Assembly (NCBI RefSeq): GCF_004378355.1
Contig: NZ_SNUB01000009.1
Location: forward strand, 62,001-126,000
Direction: 5' to 3'
Source of the DNA: Psychromonas algicola
Lineage (GTDB): Bacteria > Pseudomonadota > Gammaproteobacteria > Enterobacterales > Psychromonadaceae
Length of the DNA stretch: 64,000 bases
How positions within the stretch are numbered: the stretch's first letter is position 1; every line of letters starts with the position of its first letter. The notes beneath the pieces are model-generated. The model made no database searches, was not told the DNA's origin, and worked only from the letters and a program-made list of their open reading frames with translations. Made by a program: the position numbers and the translations under genes. Shown one piece after another: positions 54,415 through 63,639 of the stretch.

Positions 54415-54529
54415 CTTTAAATTAAAATAGAAAAAGACTCAAAGCGGTTACGACAATTCCACCGTTGAGCTTTCCCAAACAATGGATAACTTTCAGCAAC
54501 AGCAAACAGGACGTTTGCTGTAAGTTCAT
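54415..54529 (+). repeat. Palindromic repeat element, truncated copy D
   Basis: Matches the left part of copy C from CTTTAA through AAAGCGGTTACGACAATTCC and the hairpin CAGCAAAC-AGGAC-GTTTGCTG. It stops within the second hairpin at TAAGTTCAT, so the right half is absent. A separate perfect hairpin TGATGCATT/AATGCATCA (54538-54560) follows and overlaps the hydrolase stop codon. Confidence 0.85.
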
Positions 54530-54544
54530 TCTATAGATGATGCA

Positions 54545-55063
54545 TTAAGAAAATGCATCAGAAAGCATCTTTAATTTAACTCGCGTTGAAAGCGCATTAA
54601 GTGCAATCTTATTAATCATCTCATCCACTGTTGTACAACAATCTTGTATCACGGTGACATCATATTTATCAGTAGCTTTTGAAATAGCAGTATGCGTGAT
54701 GCAGTTTTGCGTCATCATGCCTGCAATTAATAAATCAGTCACTTGATGTGTTGCTAACACTTGATCTAAATTTGTTTGATGAAAACTATCGGCAACACTT
54801 TTTTCAACAATATCAGCATCTGCTGAGAGACTTAAAATATCAGGGTGTATGGCGACACCAACACTTCCTTTATTAAAAAACGGCGCGTTATCCGTTGCGG
54901 CAATATGTTGAATAAGAATAATGGGGATATTTTTTTGCTTTGCTTTATCTATCGCTATTTTTATATTACTTAATACTTTATCTGTATTGTGCAGTGGATA
55001 CTTTCCCTGTGGGAAATAATCATTTTGTAAATCAATAATTAATAGCGCTTGTTGCTTATTCAT
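54545..55063 (-). CDS. Isochorismatase-family cysteine hydrolase
   Basis: A 172-residue hydrolase. The probable catalytic triad is D11 (LIIDLQNDYF), K88 (DIVEKSVAD) and C121 (MTQNCITHT), as in nicotinamidase/isochorismatase-like enzymes. The substrate is unknown. I start at ATG 55063, with AAGGA 7 nt upstream, not at the preceding TTG. It is divergent from the GlxA-type regulator at 55171; that pairing is common and suggests the regulator controls it. Confidence 0.88.
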   Translation of the reverse strand: MNKQQALLIIDLQNDYFPQGKYPLHNTDKVLSNIKIAIDKAKQKNIPIILIQHIAATDNAPFFNKGSVGVAIHPDILSLSADADIVEKSVADSFHQTNLDQVLATHQVTDLLIAGMMTQNCITHTAISKATDKYDVTVIQDCCTTVDEMINKIALNALSTRVKLKMLSDAFS

Positions 55064-55170
55064 CAATATTCCTTAATGGCTTATTAGTTTGAGCAATTAG
55101 TATATGATTTGTGTCATTGACTTATCAGAGTCATAATTGACATTAACCAAGCCAAAAATGACAAAATAAA

Positions 55171-56097
55171 ATGACAGTTATTAATATTGCGATTATTGAT
55201 TATCCAAACAGTTTAAAATCTGCGTTATATGGGTTTGTTGAGATGTTCAATTCGGCAAATCAAATTGCAGCAGAACAAAACGTTAACTGCCAATTTATCC
55301 CCCAAATAATAGATTCGAGTGAAAGCACTGATTTCTCAAATGAGAAATTTACTATTATTCTTTTACCGCCAAGTAACCGAAGTGACTATTACCTAACACC
55401 CTCAAACCATTTACTACAAGGTTTGTTGCAGCAACATCTCACTGGGGCAACGCTATGCTCTGCATGCGCAGGAACATTTATTCTTGCTGCGACTAATTTG
55501 TTAAAAGATAAACAAGTGACAACCCATTGGGGATTAGAAGCACCCTTTCGTCAGAAATTTCCAGAGATCAGATTGAATGTCGATAAAATATTAATTAACC
55601 AAGGGAATATCATTACCGCTGGTGGCATGATGTCTTGGCAAGATCTAGCGCTCGAAATAATCTGCCAATATACCAACGCTAACGTATTGCACCGATTAGG
55701 GAAGTATTTAGTCATAGACACAGGTCAACGAGAACAGCGCTTTTATCGCCAATTCATACCGATTTTAAATCATGGAGATACGCAGATCTTATCTATTCAA
55801 CATGCACTTAAAGAAAGTTTTTATTTGCCTCAAACTATCGCAGAGATTGCCACACGAAATAATTTAACAGAACGAACTTTCTTACGTCGATTTTTTAAAG
55901 CTACACAATTAAAACCTAAACAATATATTCAACATTTGAGAATACAAAGAGTCTGTGAGTTATTAGAATCAAGCAAACTTTCATTTGAGCTGATTGCCAA
56001 CCAAGTTGGTTACGAAGATAGCGGTGCATGCAGGAAGTTATTTATCCGTATTATTGGTTTAACACCCAGTGAATTTAGAAAACGTTTTGTAGAGTAA
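55171..56097 (+). CDS. GlxA-type AraC family transcriptional regulator
   Basis: A 308-residue regulator. The N-terminal DJ-1/PfpI-like domain (1-185) has a nucleophile-elbow-like LCSACAGTFILAA and HWGLEAPF. The C-terminal AraC domain (about 205-305) carries two helix-turn-helix motifs (TIAEIATRNNLTERTFLRRF and LIANQVGYEDSGACRKLF). It probably senses a small molecule and controls the divergent hydrolase from the shared 107-bp intergenic region. Confidence 0.9.
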   Translation: MTVINIAIIDYPNSLKSALYGFVEMFNSANQIAAEQNVNCQFIPQIIDSSESTDFSNEKFTIILLPPSNRSDYYLTPSNHLLQGLLQQHLTGATLCSACAGTFILAATNLLKDKQVTTHWGLEAPFRQKFPEIRLNVDKILINQGNIITAGGMMSWQDLALEIICQYTNANVLHRLGKYLVIDTGQREQRFYRQFIPILNHGDTQILSIQHALKESFYLPQTIAEIATRNNLTERTFLRRFFKATQLKPKQYIQHLRIQRVCELLESSKLSFELIANQVGYEDSGACRKLFIRIIGLTPSEFRKRFVE

Positions 56098-56456
56098 AGA
56101 TCAAAGCTGTACCGTCTTTTGGGAAAACATTAAATAACCATTTATTCAGCTCATTGATAATGAGGTAAAAATCTATTTATTTGCCATAAAGAAAACTTAA
56201 AGACTATGCCCGCAATAAAAAGTATGCAATCCCTTTATCCATATCATGCTCTCCTAATCACATTTCAATAAACCAGATCCTTTATTAAAACATAAACGCT
56301 ATTATTTGATATTGGATATTGGAGATTCTAACTTGTATTGTTATGATGAAGTACAGATATGTCCTAACTAACCTTTTTTAATTTAGTTTTCACTTGGCTT
56401 TAAAGAATGCCAAATGAAATTTAACAGAAACTCAATAACCATAAGTAAGCATTCAC
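56098..56456. other. Intergenic region, no gene recognised
   Basis: 359 AT-rich bases between the AraC-type gene and the WGR-LRR gene. I see no convincing reading frame, terminator or promoter. A short internal repeat GATATTGGATATTGGAGAT occurs near 56320. Confidence 0.5.
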
Positions 56457-59400
56457 ATGAAAAAAAACTTAGTTAACAGCACCAAGCTTTGGAATATAAA
56501 AACTGATGGTAAATCTCATACGGTGAGTTATGGGAAAGTTAATGGTAAGTTGACAAAAAAAGTAAAAAAATTTGAAACCATAGAAGCTTGTGAAAAAGAT
56601 GCAGAAAAACTGATTAAATCTAAAATCAATGGTGGTTACATTGAGCTTAGCATTTCAATTAAAGATGTTGATCTCGACTTTTTATACAGAATAGAGCAAG
56701 TTCAAAGAGGCAATGCCACAGAGATTGAACCTAATAATAGGAAAATATGGGAAAGCAGTGACGAACTCCTTACTGAGATATGGAAATGTACAGCGTTAGA
56801 GCATTTACATATTGCGGGAATTAATGACGGTATTGGTAACTTAGTCAATCTTAAAAGCCTTGAATTCAGTCTCAGAGAAGATCAGCATGTTCCTAGTTCC
56901 ATTAAACATTTAAATAAATTAGAAGAGCTCAAAATTCATTTTGCCTACCAAGGTGAATGTATTATCCCAGATGAAATAGCCGCCCTTTCTAGTTTAAAAA
57001 AATTAATAATTTTCGTGAACGAAGATTCAGTAATACCAAATGCTATATGCCAACTCACTGCATTAGAATACTTGGAAATTCATGGCAGTATCGCTTATGA
57101 GCTTCCACAGACACTAGGCAACCTATCTCATCTCAAAACATTAAAAATAGAGAGAGCCAATGATTTACAAGCGTTACCGAGTTCCATCGGGGAACTCAAA
57201 AACTTAGAAACATTAATCGTTAGAGAATGCCGAAGCGCTTATGGTAAAACCGAGGATTCTGGCCTGATCATTCCTAAAGAAATTGGGCAACTATCAAACT
57301 TAATTGAACTTAACCTTGAAGAAAATGGTTTAACCACCTTACCAGAAGAAATAGGCCAACTTAGCAAGCTTACTAAGTTGCATATTGAATCTAATCTATT
57401 TGAACATTTCCCTGTTATCTTATGTCAATTAACGTCATTAGATACGTTAGAAATGAGATGCCGAAGAACAGAAATAAAAGAAATACCTGAAGCATTAACC
57501 AACTTAAAAAACTTAGAAGAATTCTCTATTAATTTAGCTGAAAAATCGAATATTCCAGAGCAATTTATTGTATCTGAAGGGTTTGGTAGTATTAATGTAG
57601 AATCAATTTTTGATTACTTCTCAAGCTTAAAAAATAAAAAATCAGACGTTGATGTTATTGTCAGCGAAGCACCTGCAAACAAAAAAGAATTGGTTGAACA
57701 ACGAGCACCATTATTTGATAACACTTTTACGAAGATAAATAACCGAAGTCTCGGCGAAAGCCCACTTAGAATTAAAGCATTAAAAGATTTTGTTAGTGGC
57801 GAGTCAAACGAACTCCCAGTTGCCTTAAGAGATGATGTTCATGATTATAAATATATTGTTGATTTATTAGTCCCTTTTAATGAGTGGAATTTTATAGATC
57901 AACGTATTTTACAATTCATCACACAAGATGCGTTTTATTTTCCAAAGAAAAATATTTTAGATGAAATATCTTTCCGAGGTTATCACAATGAGTTCTTTGA
58001 TAAGTGGCTTTTACCACAGCTGGAAACTGAAGAGCAAGGCGGGAACCTTTTACAAGACGTATTTAACTGCGTTATTAATGCAGGCATTGAAGAAACACTT
58101 TGCTTTGAAGCTTTTCTCTCCGCTATTCCAGCAAAAACACGTTTTTTTAATACAAACAACACACCTAATTCCATTGGTAACTATATTATTGAAAAAGCAA
58201 AGGCTGATATCACAAACTTTGCTGACGTTATCATCAAACACAATTTGAGAAGCCCCTTTATTAAGTTAATGCTATTAGAGCACCGTGCGTTATTGGATGA
58301 ATGTTTACCGCAATTATTAACGATCAGTGAATACTTAGGAACAGGTGGTTCAAACAAGCACATTCCATTTAGTTTGTTAGAGCTATTGTTAGCTCATGAC
58401 TTCAACGCTTACGAACATTATGTTCACCAACTCGTGGCACAAACAGATTGTCATGAATGCATTATGGAATGCTACAGAGTACTTGCTGAAACCAATGAAC
58501 AAGAATACAAACAAGTAACCCTTGAAAAAATCAAAGAAACTCTGGTTATTATTTCTGATAAGAAAAATGATACAGGGGAAGATTTCTCATGGTCAGTGAA
58601 TAGTTGTTATGGCGACAATACGAAAGGCTTTATTGATTGGGCATTGAGCATGTATGGTGAAGCGTTGCAACAAGCGGTTCATCAATACCTTGAAAATACA
58701 CGTAGACATAATTTAGAGATAACGGCAACCATCCTAAATCATTTTGGTGAAGATGCATTACAAGCTGTTAAGCATGACTTTAAAGTCACAACAACTAGTG
58801 AAGGTTCCGTTGAATATTATCGTTCCTTGCTTCATATTTTGAGTCAGGTTGAGATATCAAACCCAGTTAATTTCTCTGCTGTTTATGATGAAGTGTGGAA
58901 ACTAGCAGGCAATAAAAAACTTGAATTATCACAAATGGCGGCGTTCCAACTGTCAAGAACAGGCAATGAAACCGTTATAAGCAAAGCAGTTAAATACATC
59001 AATTCCAAAAAAGACAGTGAACGACTAGCAGCCCTTCGTGTGCTTTATTACCTAAATGACCCGCAATATTTCCCACTGATTGAGTCAATGCTTAACACGG
59101 AGCAGAAACCATCGATAAGAGAAGTGGCTGTTATGATAGTTTATGGTAACGAAGACTTCAGCGCGGTCACGATTGATGAAATGAAACAACGCGTGCAAGT
59201 TGTGGCTGATTTGGGGTTATTAAAAACACAATTGCTAAAATCGCAGAGCAAACTACCGCCTCTACTTTGGGCTGACGGAAATGCGCTGACAAAACAAGAA
59301 GTGAATTATTTACTTTATCGTCAGAGTCTAAATAAAACCATTTCAGCGGATGTTGAATTAAGACCACTTTTCAATTTATTAGAGCCTGAAAGTGCGCAAA

Positions 59401-60644
59401 CATTTGCGAGCGAATTATGGAATTTGATCCTTAAAACTGAAGGGATAAACATCAAGCCGAAAGGGCTTTTAGCACCTGTAGGCATTTTAGGTTCAGACGA
59501 CCTCATTGACAGTTTGTTGCATGAAGCGCTCAAAAATAAGAAATTACAAGCTTGTCAACTATTAGGGCTAATGAATACAGAAGCTGCGGCTTGGGCGTTA
59601 GACAGGATCATTAAGGCGAATGCAGAAAGCTATAATACGATGCTACGTGAAGCTGAAGCCGCCTTCGCTGCAATAGCAGATCATTTAAATCTCACATCAT
59701 TAGAGCTACAAGAGCGCATGTTGCCTGATTTTGGTTTTACAGAATTAGAACAAGAATTTATTGAAAACGACATCCATTACACTCGATTTATCGACCGTTC
59801 TCTGTTATTTGCTTATAAAGATCAACAAGGCAAAATAATCAAGAATATTCCCAAAGCCAGTGCTGAGTTTAAAAAGGCACAAAAAGAGTCGAATGCATTA
59901 TTAAGAACCGTCGTTAAGCAGTTTTCTCAGTCGCTTAATAGCCATTTGATAACACAAAAATTTTGGATGGCTGATGACTGGCAAGCATTTTTCCTTACAC
60001 ACCCCGTTGCCTTTGCGTTCGCGCAAAACAGTGTTTGGCAAAATGCGCACACTTACTTTATCGTCGATGCAAATGGTCACTTAGTTAACGCTCAAGGCGA
60101 TGCTGTTGAATTGACAGCAAAAGATAAAATAAGCTTGGCGCATCCTATTCAAATGGGCTTAGAGAACATTCAAATATGGGATCATTATTTGCGAGAAAAC
60201 GATCTTTCATCACCGTTCAATCAACTAGAAAGAAACTTACACGGACCAGCAGAAGAGGATTACCACTCAACTATAGGAAGTAGTTTTGAAGATCAGGCTA
60301 AACTCGTCGGTAAATTCAAGTACCGAGCAAGAAAATCTGGATGGCGAACTGGCGCAGTAGTAAGTGGGGAAGTGACTTCTTATCAAAAAACCTTTGCGGC
60401 AGATAATATTGATGTGTTTATAGAGACACGAGGATTACCAATACGTGAGGGTTATGAGGATACGATGAATTTAGGGCGATTCTATTTTGTGCCAATGGGA
60501 AGCGTCAACACACAAAGTTTCATGTATAACGCCCCTTATGATGAGCAAGATAAACGTCTTATTCCGTTTTCTGAAGTGCCTCCAATTGTGTTTTCAGAAA
60601 CCATTGCTGACTTAGTTAAGATCACCGACGATGAAATGTGGTAA
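56457..60644 (+). CDS. WGR-LRR-DUF4132 (MolR-like) giant protein
   Basis: 1395 residues. A WGR domain opens it (about 8-72; LWNIKTDGKSHTVSYGKVNG). A leucine-rich repeat region follows (about 100-370, with repeats like LPEEIGQLSKLTKLHIESN). Next is a long helical, HEAT-like middle (about 440-1100). The C-terminal DUF4132 domain has THPVAFAFAQNSVW, LAHPIQMGL, PFNQLERNL and a closing IPFSEVPPIVFSE. WGR plus DUF4132 is the layout of E. coli YehI/MolR; the inserted LRR block is the uncommon part. Biochemical function is not established. No signal peptide, so cytoplasmic. Confidence 0.88.
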   Translation: MKKNLVNSTKLWNIKTDGKSHTVSYGKVNGKLTKKVKKFETIEACEKDAEKLIKSKINGGYIELSISIKDVDLDFLYRIEQVQRGNATEIEPNNRKIWESSDELLTEIWKCTALEHLHIAGINDGIGNLVNLKSLEFSLREDQHVPSSIKHLNKLEELKIHFAYQGECIIPDEIAALSSLKKLIIFVNEDSVIPNAICQLTALEYLEIHGSIAYELPQTLGNLSHLKTLKIERANDLQALPSSIGELKNLETLIVRECRSAYGKTEDSGLIIPKEIGQLSNLIELNLEENGLTTLPEEIGQLSKLTKLHIESNLFEHFPVILCQLTSLDTLEMRCRRTEIKEIPEALTNLKNLEEFSINLAEKSNIPEQFIVSEGFGSINVESIFDYFSSLKNKKSDVDVIVSEAPANKKELVEQRAPLFDNTFTKINNRSLGESPLRIKALKDFVSGESNELPVALRDDVHDYKYIVDLLVPFNEWNFIDQRILQFITQDAFYFPKKNILDEISFRGYHNEFFDKWLLPQLETEEQGGNLLQDVFNCVINAGIEETLCFEAFLSAIPAKTRFFNTNNTPNSIGNYIIEKAKADITNFADVIIKHNLRSPFIKLMLLEHRALLDECLPQLLTISEYLGTGGSNKHIPFSLLELLLAHDFNAYEHYVHQLVAQTDCHECIMECYRVLAETNEQEYKQVTLEKIKETLVIISDKKNDTGEDFSWSVNSCYGDNTKGFIDWALSMYGEALQQAVHQYLENTRRHNLEITATILNHFGEDALQAVKHDFKVTTTSEGSVEYYRSLLHILSQVEISNPVNFSAVYDEVWKLAGNKKLELSQMAAFQLSRTGNETVISKAVKYINSKKDSERLAALRVLYYLNDPQYFPLIESMLNTEQKPSIREVAVMIVYGNEDFSAVTIDEMKQRVQVVADLGLLKTQLLKSQSKLPPLLWADGNALTKQEVNYLLYRQSLNKTISADVELRPLFNLLEPESAQTFASELWNLILKTEGINIKPKGLLAPVGILGSDDLIDSLLHEALKNKKLQACQLLGLMNTEAAAWALDRIIKANAESYNTMLREAEAAFAAIADHLNLTSLELQERMLPDFGFTELEQEFIENDIHYTRFIDRSLLFAYKDQQGKIIKNIPKASAEFKKAQKESNALLRTVVKQFSQSLNSHLITQKFWMADDWQAFFLTHPVAFAFAQNSVWQNAHTYFIVDANGHLVNAQGDAVELTAKDKISLAHPIQMGLENIQIWDHYLRENDLSSPFNQLERNLHGPAEEDYHSTIGSSFEDQAKLVGKFKYRARKSGWRTGAVVSGEVTSYQKTFAADNIDVFIETRGLPIREGYEDTMNLGRFYFVPMGSVNTQSFMYNAPYDEQDKRLIPFSEVPPIVFSETIADLVKITDDEMW

Positions 60645-60665
60645 GCCGATAATTTAGGCTTTTCA

Positions 60666-60702
60666 TTAACAGGGCTCAATTTATGAAAAAGGGCCCTGTT
60701 AA
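60666..60702 (+). terminator. 10-bp hairpin after the WGR-LRR gene
   Basis: TTAACAGGGC (60666-60675) pairs with GCCCTGTTAA (60693-60702) across a 17-base loop, 21 bases beyond the stop codon. No U-run follows. The loop contains the ATG at 60683, so the structure could either end transcription weakly or hide that start codon. Confidence 0.45.
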
Positions 60703-61306
60703 CGTCACCAATCGCCATTCACACGGTCACTTCAAACACAAAGAATTACCACTTATGATAAATAGTAAAATAGAGTTAGAGCATGCTTTTTCGGCCTTAC
60801 AAGGGAAATTGATCACCTCTGTTTGGTATAAAGGCAAAACAACTATTTCAGAGGTTCATCATAGCGCTGAAGAAGGCATTTTTTTTGAATTATCTAATGG
60901 GGAAGTGTTTCATATTTATCCCGGCGATGAGTTAAACCAAAAATTGATCCATGGAATTTATATTAAACAAATAAAACACTGGGAAAAAGAGAGAAGGTAT
61001 TTTAAAAAAATAGAAAATATCAGTGACATTTGGGGGCATTTTCTAGGAAAAGAAATACAGCTTGTTCGCTTAAATTGGGAGATAATCGGAAATCATACCC
61101 GTGGTTACGGTTACCCAAAATCACTTAGCGATTACGCACATGGTGTTGAATTTAAAGTTAAAGACGAACCATTAGTGTATTTAGACGTGATGAAAGTTTT
61201 TGATGACAATACAAAGGCGACATTAGGTTATCCCGAAATTACTGTATTTTTTGACTCAGAAAGAAGACGCAAACAAATAGAAAGATTCCGAATTTATCAA
61301 CTTTAA
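60683..61306 (+). CDS. Hypothetical protein downstream of the WGR-LRR gene
   Basis: 207 residues from the first ATG, or 183 from the ATG at 60755 (MINSKIELEHAF). I think the later start is as likely, because the first lies in a hairpin loop and its 24-residue leader looks non-coding. No domain is recognised; features include WYKGKTTISEVHHS, YPGDELNQKL and a C-terminal VFFDSERRRKQIERF. Conserved aromatic and acidic residues suggest a folded soluble domain. It may be functionally linked to the gene before it, only 38 nt away. Confidence 0.65.
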   Translation: MKKGPVNVTNRHSHGHFKHKELPLMINSKIELEHAFSALQGKLITSVWYKGKTTISEVHHSAEEGIFFELSNGEVFHIYPGDELNQKLIHGIYIKQIKHWEKERRYFKKIENISDIWGHFLGKEIQLVRLNWEIIGNHTRGYGYPKSLSDYAHGVEFKVKDEPLVYLDVMKVFDDNTKATLGYPEITVFFDSERRRKQIERFRIYQL

Positions 61307-61423
61307 TCTTTTTAAGAGGAAACTAAGAAACAATTTTTATTTAAAAAATGAAAAATATTGTCCAACTTTCAGGTGTTCTACAATAAAACAGCAACAAATT
61401 TACAAATAATCAATAATTTACCC

Positions 61424-61450
61424 TCAAGTTAACCTAACTATTGCCGATAT
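61424..61450 (+). promoter_or_regulatory. FliA (sigma-28) promoter of the chemoreceptor gene
   Basis: TCAAGTTA (61424-61431), 11 bases, then GCCGATAT (61443-61450). The consensus is TAAAGTTT-N11-GCCGATAA; the spacing is exact and GCCGAT is perfect. It implies a leader of about 195 bases before the ATG at 61655. The rest of 61307-61654 shows no gene. Confidence 0.75.
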
Positions 61451-61654
61451 AATGACTTAACTCTTGACTGTATGGTTAAAAATATAATATTTTGAACGAT
61501 TGAACTTAAATCAATTATCTTTTAGGAGATAAATAAGTTTGAAAAATTCAAAAGCATTATAAGTTCCCCCAAAAAAAGAAATTGCATGGATGCCTTTGTA
61601 TTGATTGGGACTAATACGTTTTTTAAAATTAATTAAATGCTCCATGGAGATATT

Positions 61655-63103
61655 ATGAAAGAAGTTCAATTTCGAAACGTAGATAAATTATTCATTAAGA
61701 TGTCTATCAATGACAAATTTTGGGTCATTTTTGGTCTGTGTTTTGTAGTGTTAACGGCTCTATCGGTTACTCGCTATCAACACGATGTAAAACAAATCGA
61801 AACGCAATCAATGATTGCACTAGAAAGCCAATTGTCAGGTATGGTTTTAGCACTGGAGTCTAACAAACAATTAGAAAAAATGACTTCATTAGGCATTAAA
61901 TCAACCTCATCAAAAGCCTCTTCACGCAACGCAGATAAACTCACAGCCGTTGTTAAAACCCAAGCTAACAAATATGTCGCATTAACTCAAACTGTGTCAC
62001 CCAAAGAAGCTGAAGCAAAGCAACTCGCTTTAAATGCATTATTGCTTTCTTTTCTTTGGTTATTACCTTTAGCCCTTGTTTTATATTGGACTGCGACTTT
62101 TATTGGTGGTGCACTTTGGGTTTTATGGAGCACAACGGAAAATATTGCTAAAGGCGATTTAACTTCACGTTTAGGTTTCCATCCTGGTCGAGATGAGTTT
62201 GGTACGATTGGTTGTGCACTTGATAATGCAATGGATACGCTAACTGAGCTAGTTGAAATTGTAAAAGAGAATGCAGAAACATTACATAACGCATCTTCTT
62301 CTTTATCGAATGAAACACGTCAAAGTGAAGAGCAGATTAACCTGCAATACTCTTCACTTGATTCAGTAGCGACAGCGATGGAAGAAATGACAGCATCTTC
62401 AATGGAAGTAACTGATATTTCTAAACAAGCTTCACAGCAAATTGAAGATAACGCAGAACACGTAAAACAAAGTGATGGACGAGTACAGACAGCGATTAAA
62501 GAGATTCAACAGTTATCTTCTTATATTGATCAAACATCAAACTCAGTGGTCACTTTACAAGAGAACGCGACAAAAATTAATGAAGTGATCACCACTATCA
62601 GTTCAATCTCAGAGCAAACGAATCTACTTGCATTAAATGCAGCGATTGAAGCCGCTCGTGCTGGTGAAATGGGTCGTGGATTTGCGGTGGTTGCCGATGA
62701 AGTAAGAACCTTAGCGGGTCGTACTCAATCAGCTACGCTTGAAATTCAATCAACCATTGAGAACTTGCAGTCTGAAACTAATAACATTTCGAATATGGCA
62801 GAAAGCACTGTAAAACAAGCGCAGGTAAGCCGTGATTTAATTACTGAAATTGGTGCAGATGTAAACTCAATTACTGAATCATCACAACTGGTTAACGATA
62901 TGAGTTACCAAATTTCACATTCTTCAGAAGAGCAAAGTTCTGTTGCTAACAATATTTCAGAAGAGCTAAGTGGTATTCGTTTACAGTCTAATACGGTGAA
63001 AGATTTAGTGGCTCAATCTGCACAAGGTGTTGTTCAATTATCTCAAGCATCTGAAAACCTAGGTAAGATTTTAGCACGTTACCAAACCGCTAGAAAATCA
63101 TAG
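61655..63103 (+). CDS. Methyl-accepting chemotaxis protein
   Basis: A 482-residue transmembrane chemoreceptor. TM1 is at about 23-40 and TM2 at about 128-150, enclosing a small periplasmic part of about 87 residues, too short for Cache or four-helix sensor domains. HAMP (150-200) and a cytoplasmic signalling domain follow, with the hairpin tip [20 protein letters not shown]. No C-terminal CheR-tethering pentapeptide is present. The start at 61655 has GGAG 7 nt upstream; an ATG six codons earlier is open but lacks a site. It is transcribed from a FliA promoter. Confidence 0.94.
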   Translation: MKEVQFRNVDKLFIKMSINDKFWVIFGLCFVVLTALSVTRYQHDVKQIETQSMIALESQLSGMVLALESNKQLEKMTSLGIKSTSSKASSRNADKLTAVVKTQANKYVALTQTVSPKEAEAKQLALNALLLSFLWLLPLALVLYWTATFIGGALWVLWSTTENIAKGDLTSRLGFHPGRDEFGTIGCALDNAMDTLTELVEIVKENAETLHNASSSLSNETRQSEEQINLQYSSLDSVATAMEEMTASSMEVTDISKQASQQIEDNAEHVKQSDGRVQTAIKEIQQLSSYIDQTSNSVVTLQENATKINEVITTISSISEQTNLLALNAAIEAARAGEMGRGFAVVADEVRTLAGRTQSATLEIQSTIENLQSETNNISNMAESTVKQAQVSRDLITEIGADVNSITESSQLVNDMSYQISHSSEEQSSVANNISEELSGIRLQSNTVKDLVAQSAQGVVQLSQASENLGKILARYQTARKS

Positions 63104-63109
63104 TTAATT

Positions 63110-63141
63110 AAGCACGAGTAGGACCAAACCTGCTCGTGCTT
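63110..63141 (+). terminator. Hairpin after the chemoreceptor gene
   Basis: AAGCACGAG (63110-63118) pairs with CTCGTGCTT (63133-63141); inner AGG/CCT pairing is possible. It lies 6 bases after the stop codon. There is no U-run beyond, so it may stabilise the 3-prime end more than terminate. Confidence 0.55.
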
Positions 63142-63247
63142 GATAAACTACAGCATTCGTATTGAATAGGACATTCAAGCGACTTATTATTAATAACCAA
63201 AGTAAAGCAAAACCTCTCTAATTAAATAATGTATAAAGGAACTTAAT

Positions 63248-63625
63248 ATGTCATTTAAGCAATTAACCGAATTAGCTCAATCAAAGCTACGCGCCAAACA
63301 AACTAGTGGTTTTATCTCTTGTGGGCAAGTTTCAGCAGCCATTGAAACTGTCGATGGTAATCAATATGTAGGTGTGTGTATTGATACACCAAGTTCACTT
63401 GGTATCTGCGCTGAAAGAAATGCAGCCGGTAACATGATCACAGAGGGTGAATTTCAAATCGTTAAGCTAGTTGCTTTAAAAGGTGAAAAAACAGTTTTGC
63501 CTTGTGGTGTTTGTAGGGAGTTTTTATTACAGTTACACCCAGAAAATGGTGAAATCGAAATTCTACAAAATATTGATGGCACAACCATAAAGCTAAAGCA
63601 GTTAATGCCACAATGGAGAGAATAG
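63248..63625 (+). CDS. Cytidine deaminase-fold protein (Cdd/blasticidin deaminase-like)
   Basis: 125 residues with the zinc-dependent deaminase motifs CAERNA (Cys ligand and catalytic Glu) and PCGVCRE (two Cys ligands), the three-cysteine pattern of homotetrameric cytidine deaminases. The sequence also resembles small blasticidin-S-type deaminases. The substrate cannot be decided. It is a monocistronic gene with AAAGGAAC before the ATG. Confidence 0.85.
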   Translation: MSFKQLTELAQSKLRAKQTSGFISCGQVSAAIETVDGNQYVGVCIDTPSSLGICAERNAAGNMITEGEFQIVKLVALKGEKTVLPCGVCREFLLQLHPENGEIEILQNIDGTTIKLKQLMPQWRE

Positions 63626-63639
63626 TGTAAATCTTAAAG

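Noticed and set aside
48062-54540. Search for an integron integrase, transposase or phage integrase to explain the accessory region
   Set aside because: No tyrosine recombinase, DDE or Y1 transposase pattern was found in any frame here. Mobility would need a factor encoded elsewhere.
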